A DNA stretch of 64,000 nt, taken from positions 1-64,000 of the forward strand of contig SFIQ01000017.1 in the NCBI GenBank assembly GCA_004555265.1, read 5' to 3'. Under the pieces are notes generated by a model. The model was not told the origin of the DNA. It ran no database searches and saw only the letters and a program-made list of their open reading frames with translations. This stretch comes from Ruminococcus sp. Lineage in GTDB: Bacteria; Bacillota; Clostridia; Oscillospirales; Acutalibacteraceae. The position numbers and the translations under genes were made by a program. Positions 1 to 7,868 of the stretch are shown here, piece after piece; the stretch's first letter is position 1; each line of letters begins with the position of its first letter.

Positions 1-2
1 TG

Positions 3-116
3 ACATATTCCTACGATGCTGCGGTAAGCAAGCTTGCTTTGAAAGCGCTCGGTATTTCCATCACCGGTAAAGGCGCTATGCACACCGAAGCTTCTTACAC
101 CAACTTCGTGTATTAA
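3..116 (+). CDS. C-terminal end of an unknown protein (5' truncated by window edge)
   Basis: An open frame runs in from before the window and stops with TAA at 114-116, leaving 37 residues. The visible tail contains A-L-K-A-L-G-I and ends in T-N-F-V-Y. The next gene downstream ends in a very similar T-N-F-Y-Y, so the two may be tandem paralogues, though only the tail can be compared. The 53-nt gap to the next gene has a ribosome binding site but no clear promoter, so both genes are probably in one transcript. Nothing can be said about function from this fragment. Confidence 0.6.
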   Translation, partial: TYSYDAAVSKLALKALGISITGKGAMHTEASYTNFVY

Positions 117-169
117 GCGGCAAACCGAAAGCGCACAATATGTGCATATCTTGTTAGGAAAGGAAGAGC

Positions 170-1456
170 ATGATGGCTAAAAAACCTAAAATCGAACTCA
201 CGCTCGAAGAGTTACAGGCGAAAAAAAGCAAACGCCAGCGCGGTTGGGTTCGTTTCTGTGCAATCCTGCTTGCGGTTGTGCTGACACTCGGCATTTTCGG
301 TATGGCGTCGAAGGGCGGTCCGAATGTTGTTGAGGTTTATCCGAATGTGGTGCGTGCGCAAACCAAAACAGTTGTGCAAAAGCAAGACGTGCCGCAGACC
401 GACCTGTCCGATACCGACACAGAGGATGAGGACACCCCCTCCGCCCCGCCGGCTGCTGCCGAAGAAGAGGGCAGCATTTTAGATACCATTTTAGGGTTGC
501 TCGGCGGCTTGGATTTGGGCAGCCTCGTCGGTGGCTTGGATATGAACGGGTTGGGCATTACCGTTGCAAACGGGATTCAAACCGCAAAGGATTCTTTGTT
601 GACCTTGATTGACCAGCTCGAAGCGGCAATCAGCGGCAAGCCGACCATTTCGCACGACGCAGAGGAATATGATTTTGATGAAAGCGTTGCACGCGGCGAC
701 GAGGCACTTCGTCAGTCTTTGGTTGAAAAACTGAACGCCGCAACCGCACCCGGTGTGGGCTATACGGTCACGCGTTTCAGCGCGCCTGACTATGAAAACC
801 ATCCGGTCGATGTGGATAACGGCGAAAGCTTGACGAGCATCGGCGCCCAGACTGAAACCGTGAATAAAATCCTGTTGCTTTCCGGCACGAACTTGGATTT
901 TGTTGTCGGTGCATTTAACGGTGCTCAATTGGATACGAACAGCGGTAATGTTGCGCCGGTTACCTACAATGTTGCAAAAGGCAAAACGGCAGCGGAAGCG
1001 GTTGCCGCGGCAAAATATGACGCCATGTATGCAAATTACGGGCTGAAACAGACCGCCTTGACCGCAGAGGACATTGCCATTTTGGAAGCAGACGAAGAAA
1101 GCGGCGTCTATGTCTTCGCATTGAAAGATGTTGCAAATCCGAACAGACGCGCGGATTGCGGGTTGACTCGCTTCACGGATGACTATTTGGTGCAGAACGA
1201 GGTCGCAGAACGCATGCAAGGTGCTTCGGGCGTGACGGAGGTTTCCAACAGCCCCTTGAAGCTGACGGATTTGGATATCAAGTATTACAGTATCACCGTA
1301 TCTGCACAGTTTGATGTCCAGACCGGGCATTTGGTGAGTTTGTCCTATTTCTATACGACAGACGCGAAATTCACGGTTAGAACCAATACGGTGCAGGTCA
1401 ACGGGATGTCTCAGTATTTGCTCACGGCGAACGAGTACACGAATTTCTACTATTAA
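170..1456 (+). CDS. Membrane-anchored extracytoplasmic protein of unknown function
   Basis: I do not recognise this 428-residue protein. It starts with a basic cytoplasmic stretch (residues 1-24), then one hydrophobic helix (about 25-46) that fits a signal anchor, then an acidic Asp/Glu/Pro/Ala linker (about 75-100), a Gly/Leu-rich stretch (about 101-135) and a mixed alpha/beta domain to the C-terminus, which ends in Y-T-N-F-Y-Y. The layout suggests a domain held outside the membrane by its N-terminus. Two ATG codons are adjacent (170 and 173); AGGAAAGG lies just upstream of both. It follows a gene with a similar C-terminal tail and is closed by a terminator, so the pair looks like a small operon. 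No catalytic motif is visible. Confidence 0.75.
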   Translation: MMAKKPKIELTLEELQAKKSKRQRGWVRFCAILLAVVLTLGIFGMASKGGPNVVEVYPNVVRAQTKTVVQKQDVPQTDLSDTDTEDEDTPSAPPAAAEEEGSILDTILGLLGGLDLGSLVGGLDMNGLGITVANGIQTAKDSLLTLIDQLEAAISGKPTISHDAEEYDFDESVARGDEALRQSLVEKLNAATAPGVGYTVTRFSAPDYENHPVDVDNGESLTSIGAQTETVNKILLLSGTNLDFVVGAFNGAQLDTNSGNVAPVTYNVAKGKTAAEAVAAAKYDAMYANYGLKQTALTAEDIAILEADEESGVYVFALKDVANPNRRADCGLTRFTDDYLVQNEVAERMQGASGVTEVSNSPLKLTDLDIKYYSITVSAQFDVQTGHLVSLSYFYTTDAKFTVRTNTVQVNGMSQYLLTANEYTNFYY

Positions 1457-1475
1457 TCCCTTTTGAATGAATCTT

Positions 1476-1514
1476 ATCCCCTTTTGGTGTTCTGCCGAAA
1501 GGGGATTTTGTTTT
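1476..1514 (+). terminator. Rho-independent terminator
   Basis: ATCCCCTTT (1476-1484) pairs with AAAGGGGAT (1498-1506) around a 13-nt loop and is followed by TTTGTTTT. It ends the transcript of the gene stopping at 1456. Confidence 0.85.
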
Positions 1515-1575
1515 ACCCGAAAAACCGTTGGCTTTTTTGCCAATTTCAAAAGGCAAAATTTAGCAATATTAGGCG

Positions 1576-1604
1576 TTGTCTATGTGCCTGTTTTGTGGTA
1601 TATT
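1576..1604 (+). promoter_or_regulatory. Sigma-A type promoter for the HD-GYP sensor gene
   Basis: TTGTCT (1576-1581), a 17-nt spacer and TATATT (1599-1604). It lies 50 nt upstream of the ATG at 1655, directly after the terminator of the preceding gene, and is the only good match in the gap. Confidence 0.65.
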
Positions 1605-1654
1605 TACATTGATTTCATTTTGTTTGTGTCGAAAAAAGAAAGGGAGGACGCGTT

Positions 1655-4648
1655 ATGAACACTGCTTTACGCCGTGGTTTTGCTTTTGCGGGCGCGGTTT
1701 TGTTTTTGTGCGCGTCCATGCTGTGTTTTGTAAGTGCGCATTCCGTGATGACGCCTGCCGAACAAATGCAAACCCGTTGGAATACCGACAACGGCTTCCC
1801 TTCCGAAACGGTACGCGATATTACCATGACTGCGGACGGGCTGTTGTGGTTTGCCACGGCGGATGGCTTAATTCGGTATGACGGCTATGCGTTTTCCTTG
1901 ATAAACAAGCAAACCGAGCCGACTTTTCCGGCGATGGGTACTTCAGCGCTTTGCGCCGCGCCGAACGGCGACCTTTGGGTCGGTACCAACGGAAACGGCG
2001 TTTTGCATTTGGCAGACGGCGTTTGGCGCAACATTACAACACAGAACGGCGCGCTTTCGGACGCCGTAGTTGACATTAACCTGTTGCCGGACGGCTCCGC
2101 GGCGGTTGCTGTGCCGACGGGCGTCTATTTTGTGCGCGCGGACGGCAGCGTCGGTGACTGCTTTGCGCTGAGTGACCGCGCTTTGGTGGTGCGCGACATT
2201 GCCGTCGGCGCGGCGGGCAATGTGTTCGGCGTGACGGAGGAAGGCACTCTCTTTTCGATTGTGGACGGTGGGTTTTCGTTTTCTACCTTCCAAAAATATA
2301 AGTGGAAAAAAGAAGGCACCTACACGGCGATTGACTCTGCGGGCGAACGGTTTTTAGTCGGGTGTGCCGACGGCTCTCTGATTATCGTGGAAAAAGATGA
2401 GAACGGCGAGTATGTGCCGCACTTGGCACAAACCGAGCTTTCCACGGTATCTCGTATCAGTCATGATGCCGAAAATAATTTCCACATCATTTCGCAAGAC
2501 GGCTGGGGCATTTTGTTTGCCGACGGCACCTATGCCTGCATGCAAAAAAGCGGCGTGGAGGGGCTTTCCGCCTTTTGCTGTGATTTTCAGGGCAATTTTT
2601 GGCTGGGTACGCGGCAAAACGGCGCGGTGAAAATCTCGAAAACCGACTGCCGAAATTGGAATGTGTTGCATGAACTGCCGTCCTGTTCCGCCCTGTCCTT
2701 TTTACAATACGATACATATGCTTGCGTGGGGACAACCGAAGGGCTATGGATGTTGGACACCCGCACGGACGCCATAGTGGAGAATGCGCTGACACGCGCA
2801 ACGGCAGGGCAGTCGGTGCAATATTTGCTTGCCGACCGCAACGGGACCCTTTGGGCCGCCGCGGGGAGCACTTTGTACCAACTGCAAAAAACGGGTGCAT
2901 TACAGACTTTCTCTGCACAAAACGGTCTGCCTGCTTATACCATTCGGGTGCTGTCGGAATTGGAAAACGGCGATATTGCCGTCGGCACGGACAACGGCCT
3001 GTGCTTGCTTCGGGAAAATCGCGTATTACATACCTTAGACGCCGCAGCCGGAATGCTCGGCCGCGTCAGCGCGCTGTTGCAAGTGCCGGACGGAACACTG
3101 CTGGTCGGCACGGTCGGAAACGGCGTATACAGCATTACAAAAGACGGCTGTGTGCAGGCATACGGCACCGATGCGGCGCTTCCCGCGGGGAAGGTTGCCT
3201 GTATGGTGCGCGACCCGTCTGCGGCAGACCGTATTTGGTTCAGCATCGGCTCCGAGCTTTTGTACCGAGACGGCGCGCATACGGCCATGCGGTTTTCGGG
3301 GCTGAATTTGACCGGGGACATTACGGATTTGTTTTTTACCGACGAAGCCCTTTGGGTCATTACCACAAGCGGTGCCGCGTTTGTCCGCAAAGCGGATATG
3401 TTTACGCAATCCGATACCTTGCCGTATGAAACTGTTGGCAAGCGGCAGGGCATTCTGGCGGCTTTGGACGGGGATGCGCAGAATTTTGCGGATGAAAACG
3501 GCGTTTTATACCTTTGCACCGGAAACGGCGTCAATCAAATTGACACAAAAACCTATCAAAGTTACACGCCGATTCCGCGGATTTTGTTTTACACCGCGCA
3601 AAGCGGAAAAAATACGGTTGCTTTACGCGACGGCATCACCGTGCCGGGAACGGAGAACGCCGTACAGCTTTGCTTTACGGCAATCACCTTTGGCAGCACC
3701 GCGGATTTCTGTTTGGAGTATAAATTGGAGGGCGTGGACGCGGAGTATACGCGCGTTACGCCCGCCTCGGAAATTCGCGTCAACTACAATCACTTGCCGT
3801 ACGGAACCTATACATTTTCCGTGCGCGCGGTCGATAAAAACGGCGCCTTGCTCGGCGAAAGCACTTCGGTGACCTTCAAAAAAGCAGCAAGCAGCAATGA
3901 CCGTGTTGTATTTTGGCTTATGGTTATCGCTATGACGGCGATTGTTGTCGGCGGTGGGGTGCTGTTCGGCATGATGATACACAACGCGGTGTTAAAGCGG
4001 CGGCAAAAACGGTATCGGGATATTACGCGGCAGTCCATTTCCGCGATCGTCAATGCCGTGGACGCGAAAGACCCCTACACGCGCGGGCATTCCGACCGCG
4101 TGGCGAAATATGCGGCGGAAATCGCACGGCGTTATGGGTTAAAGTCGCTGAAAGTATCGGATATTTACTATTCGGCGTTATTGCATGACATCGGCAAAAT
4201 CGGTATCCCCGATGATATTTTGAAAAAGCCCGGTAAGCTGACCAAAGAGGAATATGAAATTATCAAGACGCACGCCGCCATCGGCGCGGATATTGTGAAG
4301 GACATTTCGGCGATTCCGCACATTCGCCGCGGGATTCATGACCACCACGAGCGCTATGACGGCAACGGGTATCCCCGCGGGTTGCGCGGCAACAGTATCA
4401 GCTTGGAGGGCCGCATTATCGGGATGGCGGACGCATATGACGCAATGGCAAGTGCGCGCGGATACAGCGCCCCGCATACGAAAGATTATATAACGGCGGA
4501 AATCCGCGAGGGGCGGGGTAAGCAATTTGACCCGAAAATTGCGGACATCGTCTTGCAAATGATGGAAGAAGGCTTTTTCGAGACCTTCGCCGCACAATCG
4601 GAAGAAACGACGTCGGACGCACCGCCCGAAACACCGCCGACCGCGTGA
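1655..4648 (+). CDS. Beta-propeller / Y_Y_Y sensor fused to an HD-GYP c-di-GMP phosphodiesterase
   Basis: This 997-residue protein has a signal sequence (residues 1-28), a long ectodomain of repeated two-component-regulator-propeller blades (recurring D-G-x-L-W-x-G-T and N-G-x-G-V motifs, about 35-640), a Y_Y_Y domain (about 671-742), one transmembrane helix (about 752-775) and a C-terminal HD-GYP domain (about 795-985). The HD-GYP residues are intact: H844-D845 in H-D-I-G-K-I-G, H897 in the H-H-E-R segment, D-G-N-G-Y-P just after, and a later D-A-Y-D-A-M. HD-GYP domains hydrolyse cyclic di-GMP. The propeller plus Y_Y_Y ectodomain is best known from Bacteroidetes hybrid two-component sensors of polysaccharides; here it would link an outside signal directly to c-di-GMP breakdown. 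The ligand is unknown. GGGAGG sits 8-9 nt before the ATG. It has its own promoter and terminator, so it is a single-gene unit. Confidence 0.9.
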   Translation: MNTALRRGFAFAGAVLFLCASMLCFVSAHSVMTPAEQMQTRWNTDNGFPSETVRDITMTADGLLWFATADGLIRYDGYAFSLINKQTEPTFPAMGTSALCAAPNGDLWVGTNGNGVLHLADGVWRNITTQNGALSDAVVDINLLPDGSAAVAVPTGVYFVRADGSVGDCFALSDRALVVRDIAVGAAGNVFGVTEEGTLFSIVDGGFSFSTFQKYKWKKEGTYTAIDSAGERFLVGCADGSLIIVEKDENGEYVPHLAQTELSTVSRISHDAENNFHIISQDGWGILFADGTYACMQKSGVEGLSAFCCDFQGNFWLGTRQNGAVKISKTDCRNWNVLHELPSCSALSFLQYDTYACVGTTEGLWMLDTRTDAIVENALTRATAGQSVQYLLADRNGTLWAAAGSTLYQLQKTGALQTFSAQNGLPAYTIRVLSELENGDIAVGTDNGLCLLRENRVLHTLDAAAGMLGRVSALLQVPDGTLLVGTVGNGVYSITKDGCVQAYGTDAALPAGKVACMVRDPSAADRIWFSIGSELLYRDGAHTAMRFSGLNLTGDITDLFFTDEALWVITTSGAAFVRKADMFTQSDTLPYETVGKRQGILAALDGDAQNFADENGVLYLCTGNGVNQIDTKTYQSYTPIPRILFYTAQSGKNTVALRDGITVPGTENAVQLCFTAITFGSTADFCLEYKLEGVDAEYTRVTPASEIRVNYNHLPYGTYTFSVRAVDKNGALLGESTSVTFKKAASSNDRVVFWLMVIAMTAIVVGGGVLFGMMIHNAVLKRRQKRYRDITRQSISAIVNAVDAKDPYTRGHSDRVAKYAAEIARRYGLKSLKVSDIYYSALLHDIGKIGIPDDILKKPGKLTKEEYEIIKTHAAIGADIVKDISAIPHIRRGIHDHHERYDGNGYPRGLRGNSISLEGRIIGMADAYDAMASARGYSAPHTKDYITAEIREGRGKQFDPKIADIVLQMMEEGFFETFAAQSEETTSDAPPETPPTA

Positions 4649-4668
4649 CAGAAGCACACAAAACCGTA

Positions 4669-4709
4669 CCCCCGAAATGCAAATTCTGCATTTCGGGGGA
4701 TTGCTTTTT
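4669..4709 (+). terminator. Strong Rho-independent terminator
   Basis: A 13-bp perfect stem (4669-4681 with 4687-4699, starting CCCCCGAAATGCA) with a 5-nt loop, then ATTGCTTTTT. It ends the HD-GYP gene transcript. Confidence 0.9.
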
Positions 4710-4747
4710 GTACCCGCGGAGGGAAATGGGGATTTGTCTATCCAACC

Positions 4748-5550
4748 GTAGGGGCGGGTTTCCACGCCCGCCCGCGTAATTTGATATATTTTACAGAACG
4801 GTCAAGACCGTTCCCTACACGCATGAACTACAAATTGTGCGTAGGGGTCGGCGTCCTCGACGACCCGTTGTAGGGGCGGGTCTCCGTGCCCGCCCGATTG
4901 TCATTCTGAGCCGACAGGCGAAGAATCTCGTTTCGCGCAAGTTTACTGTGTTCTATTGGAGATCCTTCGCTATCGCGCAGGATGACAAAGTGGGGTTGTG
5001 GGGGTGTTTTTGGAACGAACGAAATACAGGATTAGGGTAGGGCGGGGGCTTGCTCCCGCCGTTAATTTACATCGAACCCCGCGGCGGGGGCAAGTTCCGT
5101 AAACCTCCCCACTTGTTGGGGAGGTGGCACGCGCAAAGCGCGTGACGGAGGGGCAAATCACATCAAAATCGACGGGGCGGGCACGGAGACCCGCCCTGTA
5201 TCCCCTCCCTCTTAGAGGGAGGTGGCTTTTGCCGCAGGCAAAAGACGGAGGGAGAGAAACGGAAAAATCTCTCCCCCAGTCAAATGCTGTGCATTTGACA
5301 GCCCCCTCTGGGAGGGGGCGGAACTGGCGGGCGATTCGTGAATCGCCCCTACAACCGTAGGGAACGGTCTTGACCGTTCCGCAAACCTCCCCATTCATTG
5401 GGGAGGTGGCACGCGCAAAGCGCGTGACGGAGGGGCAAAATACATCGAAATTCACGGGCGGGCGCGGAGACCCGCCCCTACAACGGGGCGCCGAGTCGTC
5501 GCCCCCTACGCTCGCATTGCAGTTTGCCCGTTCCGTTACCCCCTACAACC
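4748..5550. repeat. Intergenic array of palindromic repeat modules
   Basis: No gene is supported in this 0.8-kb gap; it is filled with modules found again in other gaps of the window. Recognisable units are the GGGCGGGTTTCCACGCCCGC type (about 4752-4774, 4874-4895, inverted about 5168-5198 and 5453-5480), the GGAACGGTCAAGACCGTTCC type (4795-4814 with one mismatch, 5361-5380), the GGGCGATTCGTGAATCGCCC type (5329-5348), an 87-nt GTCATTCTGAG...CAGGATGAC unit (4900-4986), two CCTCCCC..GGGGAGG plus CACGCGCAAAGCGCGTG double hairpins (5104-5157, 5385-5440) and a longer composite (about 5206-5322). Many begin GTAGGG or end CCCTAC. Confidence 0.85.
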
Positions 5551-5556
5551 CCCAAT

Positions 5557-6480
5557 TTACCGCATTTGTTTTGCAAAATAGGTTTTATATAAGGCGTGCA
5601 ATTCCGCTTCGGTGACATAGGCGGACAGCACGCCGACCGCCGTGACCGCCTTGCCGCCCGTGATGTTGCCGTAGGCGATGCAGGTGGAAAGCGGCGCGTC
5701 GTGCATCAGGCCGTAAATAAAGCCTGCCAAAAATGCGTCACCCGCGCCCGTCGAGTCCACATTTTGAAATTCCGAAACGCTCTTCACAAAGAACTGCTGT
5801 CCGTTTTCACTGCCGATGCACCCGTCTTTGTCCACCTTGACAACCACCTTGTCAAAATAGGCGTGCAGCCGCTCTGCGGCGCGTTCGGGCGTTGGCTCGC
5901 CTGTGATTTGCAACGCTTCTTTGCGGTTTGGCGTATAATAATCGGCGATTTCCAGATAGTCGCTGTACGTTTCAAACGATAAATTTTCGTCCCAGCCCGT
6001 GTCCAGCACCATCGTGCTCCCCTCGGTTTTTAATTGCCGATAAACGGGTAAAAATCCGCCCGGCTGCATCAACACAACCTTTGCGCCCGTCGCCGCTTTG
6101 TAAAAGGTCTCTAACGCCTCGTCACGCGGCGCAATACTGCCTTTGCCGTAGGTGAAAAAGGTGCGGTCCTCGGGCAGAATGATTGCCGAAGTGATGTTTA
6201 ACGGGATTTTGTCGCCCGTATATAAGTTAATGGGCGCAACGCCGTTTTCTTGGAATTTTTCTTTGGCGAAACAAGAGAATAAATCGTCGCCCAGTTCCGT
6301 CGCAATACGCGTTTCCACCCCCAACCGTCCCAAATTGATGAGTGTGGCGGGTACGCCGCCGCCGAGCTGTAATGAAAAATCGTCGCAATAGATTTCCTCA
6401 CCGAGTTTCGGCAATCGCGGAAACCCCTTATACAGCAAATCCACATTGGTGGCGCCTGCCCCTGCAACAAACCCGTTCAT
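5557..6480 (-). CDS. PfkB-family carbohydrate kinase
   Basis: A ribokinase-like sugar kinase of 307 residues. The N-terminal region has the substrate-site L-G-G-G and a conserved G-D-D, and the C-terminal PfkB signature D-S-T-G-A-G-D-A-F-L-A-G-F carries the catalytic Asp and anion hole. It should phosphorylate a sugar or nucleoside with ATP; the substrate cannot be read from sequence. The ATG at 6480 overlaps the stop of the upstream GH4 gene as ATGA and has GGGGGA 6 nt before it; an in-frame ATG at 6486 lies directly on that Shine-Dalgarno sequence and is less likely. Last gene of a three-gene minus-strand operon, so its substrate may be the sugar released by the glycosidase or a product of it. 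Confidence 0.9.
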   Translation of the reverse strand: MNGFVAGAGATNVDLLYKGFPRLPKLGEEIYCDDFSLQLGGGVPATLINLGRLGVETRIATELGDDLFSCFAKEKFQENGVAPINLYTGDKIPLNITSAIILPEDRTFFTYGKGSIAPRDEALETFYKAATGAKVVLMQPGGFLPVYRQLKTEGSTMVLDTGWDENLSFETYSDYLEIADYYTPNRKEALQITGEPTPERAAERLHAYFDKVVVKVDKDGCIGSENGQQFFVKSVSEFQNVDSTGAGDAFLAGFIYGLMHDAPLSTCIAYGNITGGKAVTAVGVLSAYVTEAELHALYKTYFAKQMR

Positions 6481-7841
6481 TTCCATTCCCCCGCGTAGTC
6501 TTTATTCAAATCTACATACGCCGAAACCAACCGTTCCGCGAGCGAATAACTGTTGACAAGCGGGTGGAGCGTCAGCGCGTCTACCGCCGCCGAAACACTT
6601 TTTTTGCGTATGGCAAGGCTTGCAAGCCGTTCATAATTTTTGACGCGGCGGATCAGTTCCAAATTCTGCGCGTCCACCGACGAAAATTTGTGCGGAACTG
6701 CCTCGCCGTTTTGAATGTCACAGGTAATTTCCACAATATCCGTATCCAACAGCCCGTCAATCGCGCCGTTGTTCGGTACGCACAAAATCATCGAGCCGCG
6801 TTGGTTGCGTTCGGCAAGTTCAATAAACCGTAAGGCAACGCCCGCGTAGCCGCCGTCGTCTTTGCCGAAAATGTCAAATTTCCACGGCGCCGCGCGGCGC
6901 ACGCCCGTTTCCGCCGCCATATAGTTGTTTTCGCGTTCGCCGTAATACTGTTCAAAGACGGCAAGCGCTTTGTCAAAGTCCGTTTTCATATCCAAATTCC
7001 GCAACGCCGCGGTCATACGGCGGTTGATGTCGGCGATTTGCTCTCCGCGTGTCTGCGGTGCATTTAAAATGTTCGCCACCGCCTGTTCACGGTAGTAAAA
7101 GTAATATAAATATTCGTTTAAAATCGCCCCGCGCGCTTGTAAAAGCGACGGCGCAAAATACCGCATATCGGTTTTTTTGTAGGCTTCGGGGTTGTTTATC
7201 AACGCTTGCGTAATGTCTTTCCCGTTTAAGGTGACCGACGAAAAATAGGAAAGATGATTTAACCCATAGACTTCGCCCGCGGCACTGCCCTCGGGCGCGC
7301 CGTACAACTTTTCAAACGAGCGAAGCATACCCGACGGCGCATCGCAAATGCCGTATGTAAAATCGTACCCCATATCCCGAAGCGTTTGGCTGACCACGCC
7401 CGCGGGGTTGGTGAAGTTAAACACTTTACAAGTCGGCTTCGCCAATCGCTTAACCTGCTCGCAGTAGTCTTTCAGCGCCGAAACCGAGCGCATCGCAAAC
7501 GAAAAGCCCGCCGCGCCTGTGGTCTCCTGCCCCAAAAGCTCCAAATCGAGCGCGATGCGTTCGTCGCGCACGCGCATCTCGTCGCCGCCCGGACGAATGG
7601 TTGTAATACAGTAATCCGCGTCTGTGAGCGCTTCGCGGCTGTCCGCAGTCAGCGAAAAACGCAAGGACGGGCAAATGCGCTTGGCGGTTTCTTTGGCAAG
7701 CGTGCCGTAAATGCGCAGTTTTTCGGGGTCATTATCCATAAATACGAGTTCTTGGATCTCTAAATCCTTTGCGCGGGCGGCAAGACTGCGTGCCAAAAAC
7801 AGAGAGCGCACCCCACCGCCGCCGAGCACGGCCAATTTCAT
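6477..7841 (-). CDS. Glycoside hydrolase family 4 (6-phospho-glycosidase type)
   Basis: A 454-residue GH4 enzyme. These cytoplasmic enzymes use NAD+ and a divalent metal, cleaving glycosides by a redox-elimination route; many act on 6-phospho-beta-glucosides. Visible family features are the N-terminal Rossmann loop (residues 5-11, L-G-G-G-G-V-R), N-F-T-N-P-A-G (142-148), the metal-binding cysteine segment G-I-C-D-A-P-S-G (164-171) and G-L-N-H-L (193-197), whose His also binds metal. Length is normal for the family. It follows a dehydrogenase gene by 27 nt and overlaps the PfkB gene by 4 nt. No PTS or ABC transporter gene is nearby, so how the substrate enters is unknown. Specificity (alpha or beta, phosphorylated or not) is not settled. 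Confidence 0.9.
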   Translation of the reverse strand: MKLAVLGGGGVRSLFLARSLAARAKDLEIQELVFMDNDPEKLRIYGTLAKETAKRICPSLRFSLTADSREALTDADYCITTIRPGGDEMRVRDERIALDLELLGQETTGAAGFSFAMRSVSALKDYCEQVKRLAKPTCKVFNFTNPAGVVSQTLRDMGYDFTYGICDAPSGMLRSFEKLYGAPEGSAAGEVYGLNHLSYFSSVTLNGKDITQALINNPEAYKKTDMRYFAPSLLQARGAILNEYLYYFYYREQAVANILNAPQTRGEQIADINRRMTAALRNLDMKTDFDKALAVFEQYYGERENNYMAAETGVRRAAPWKFDIFGKDDGGYAGVALRFIELAERNQRGSMILCVPNNGAIDGLLDTDIVEITCDIQNGEAVPHKFSSVDAQNLELIRRVKNYERLASLAIRKKSVSAAVDALTLHPLVNSYSLAERLVSAYVDLNKDYAGEWK

Positions 7842-7868
7842 ACAATCCCACCTTTTCGGTTTTTCAAC

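Noticed and set aside
491..1549. Minus-strand frame of 352 codons opposite the unknown surface protein
   Set aside because: No ribosome binding site and no family features; the plus-strand gene has a start site, signal anchor and terminator.
4837..5615. Several short ORFs in the gap after the HD-GYP gene
   Set aside because: They are translations of palindromic repeats also seen in other gaps, with Arg/Pro-rich products and no ribosome binding site.
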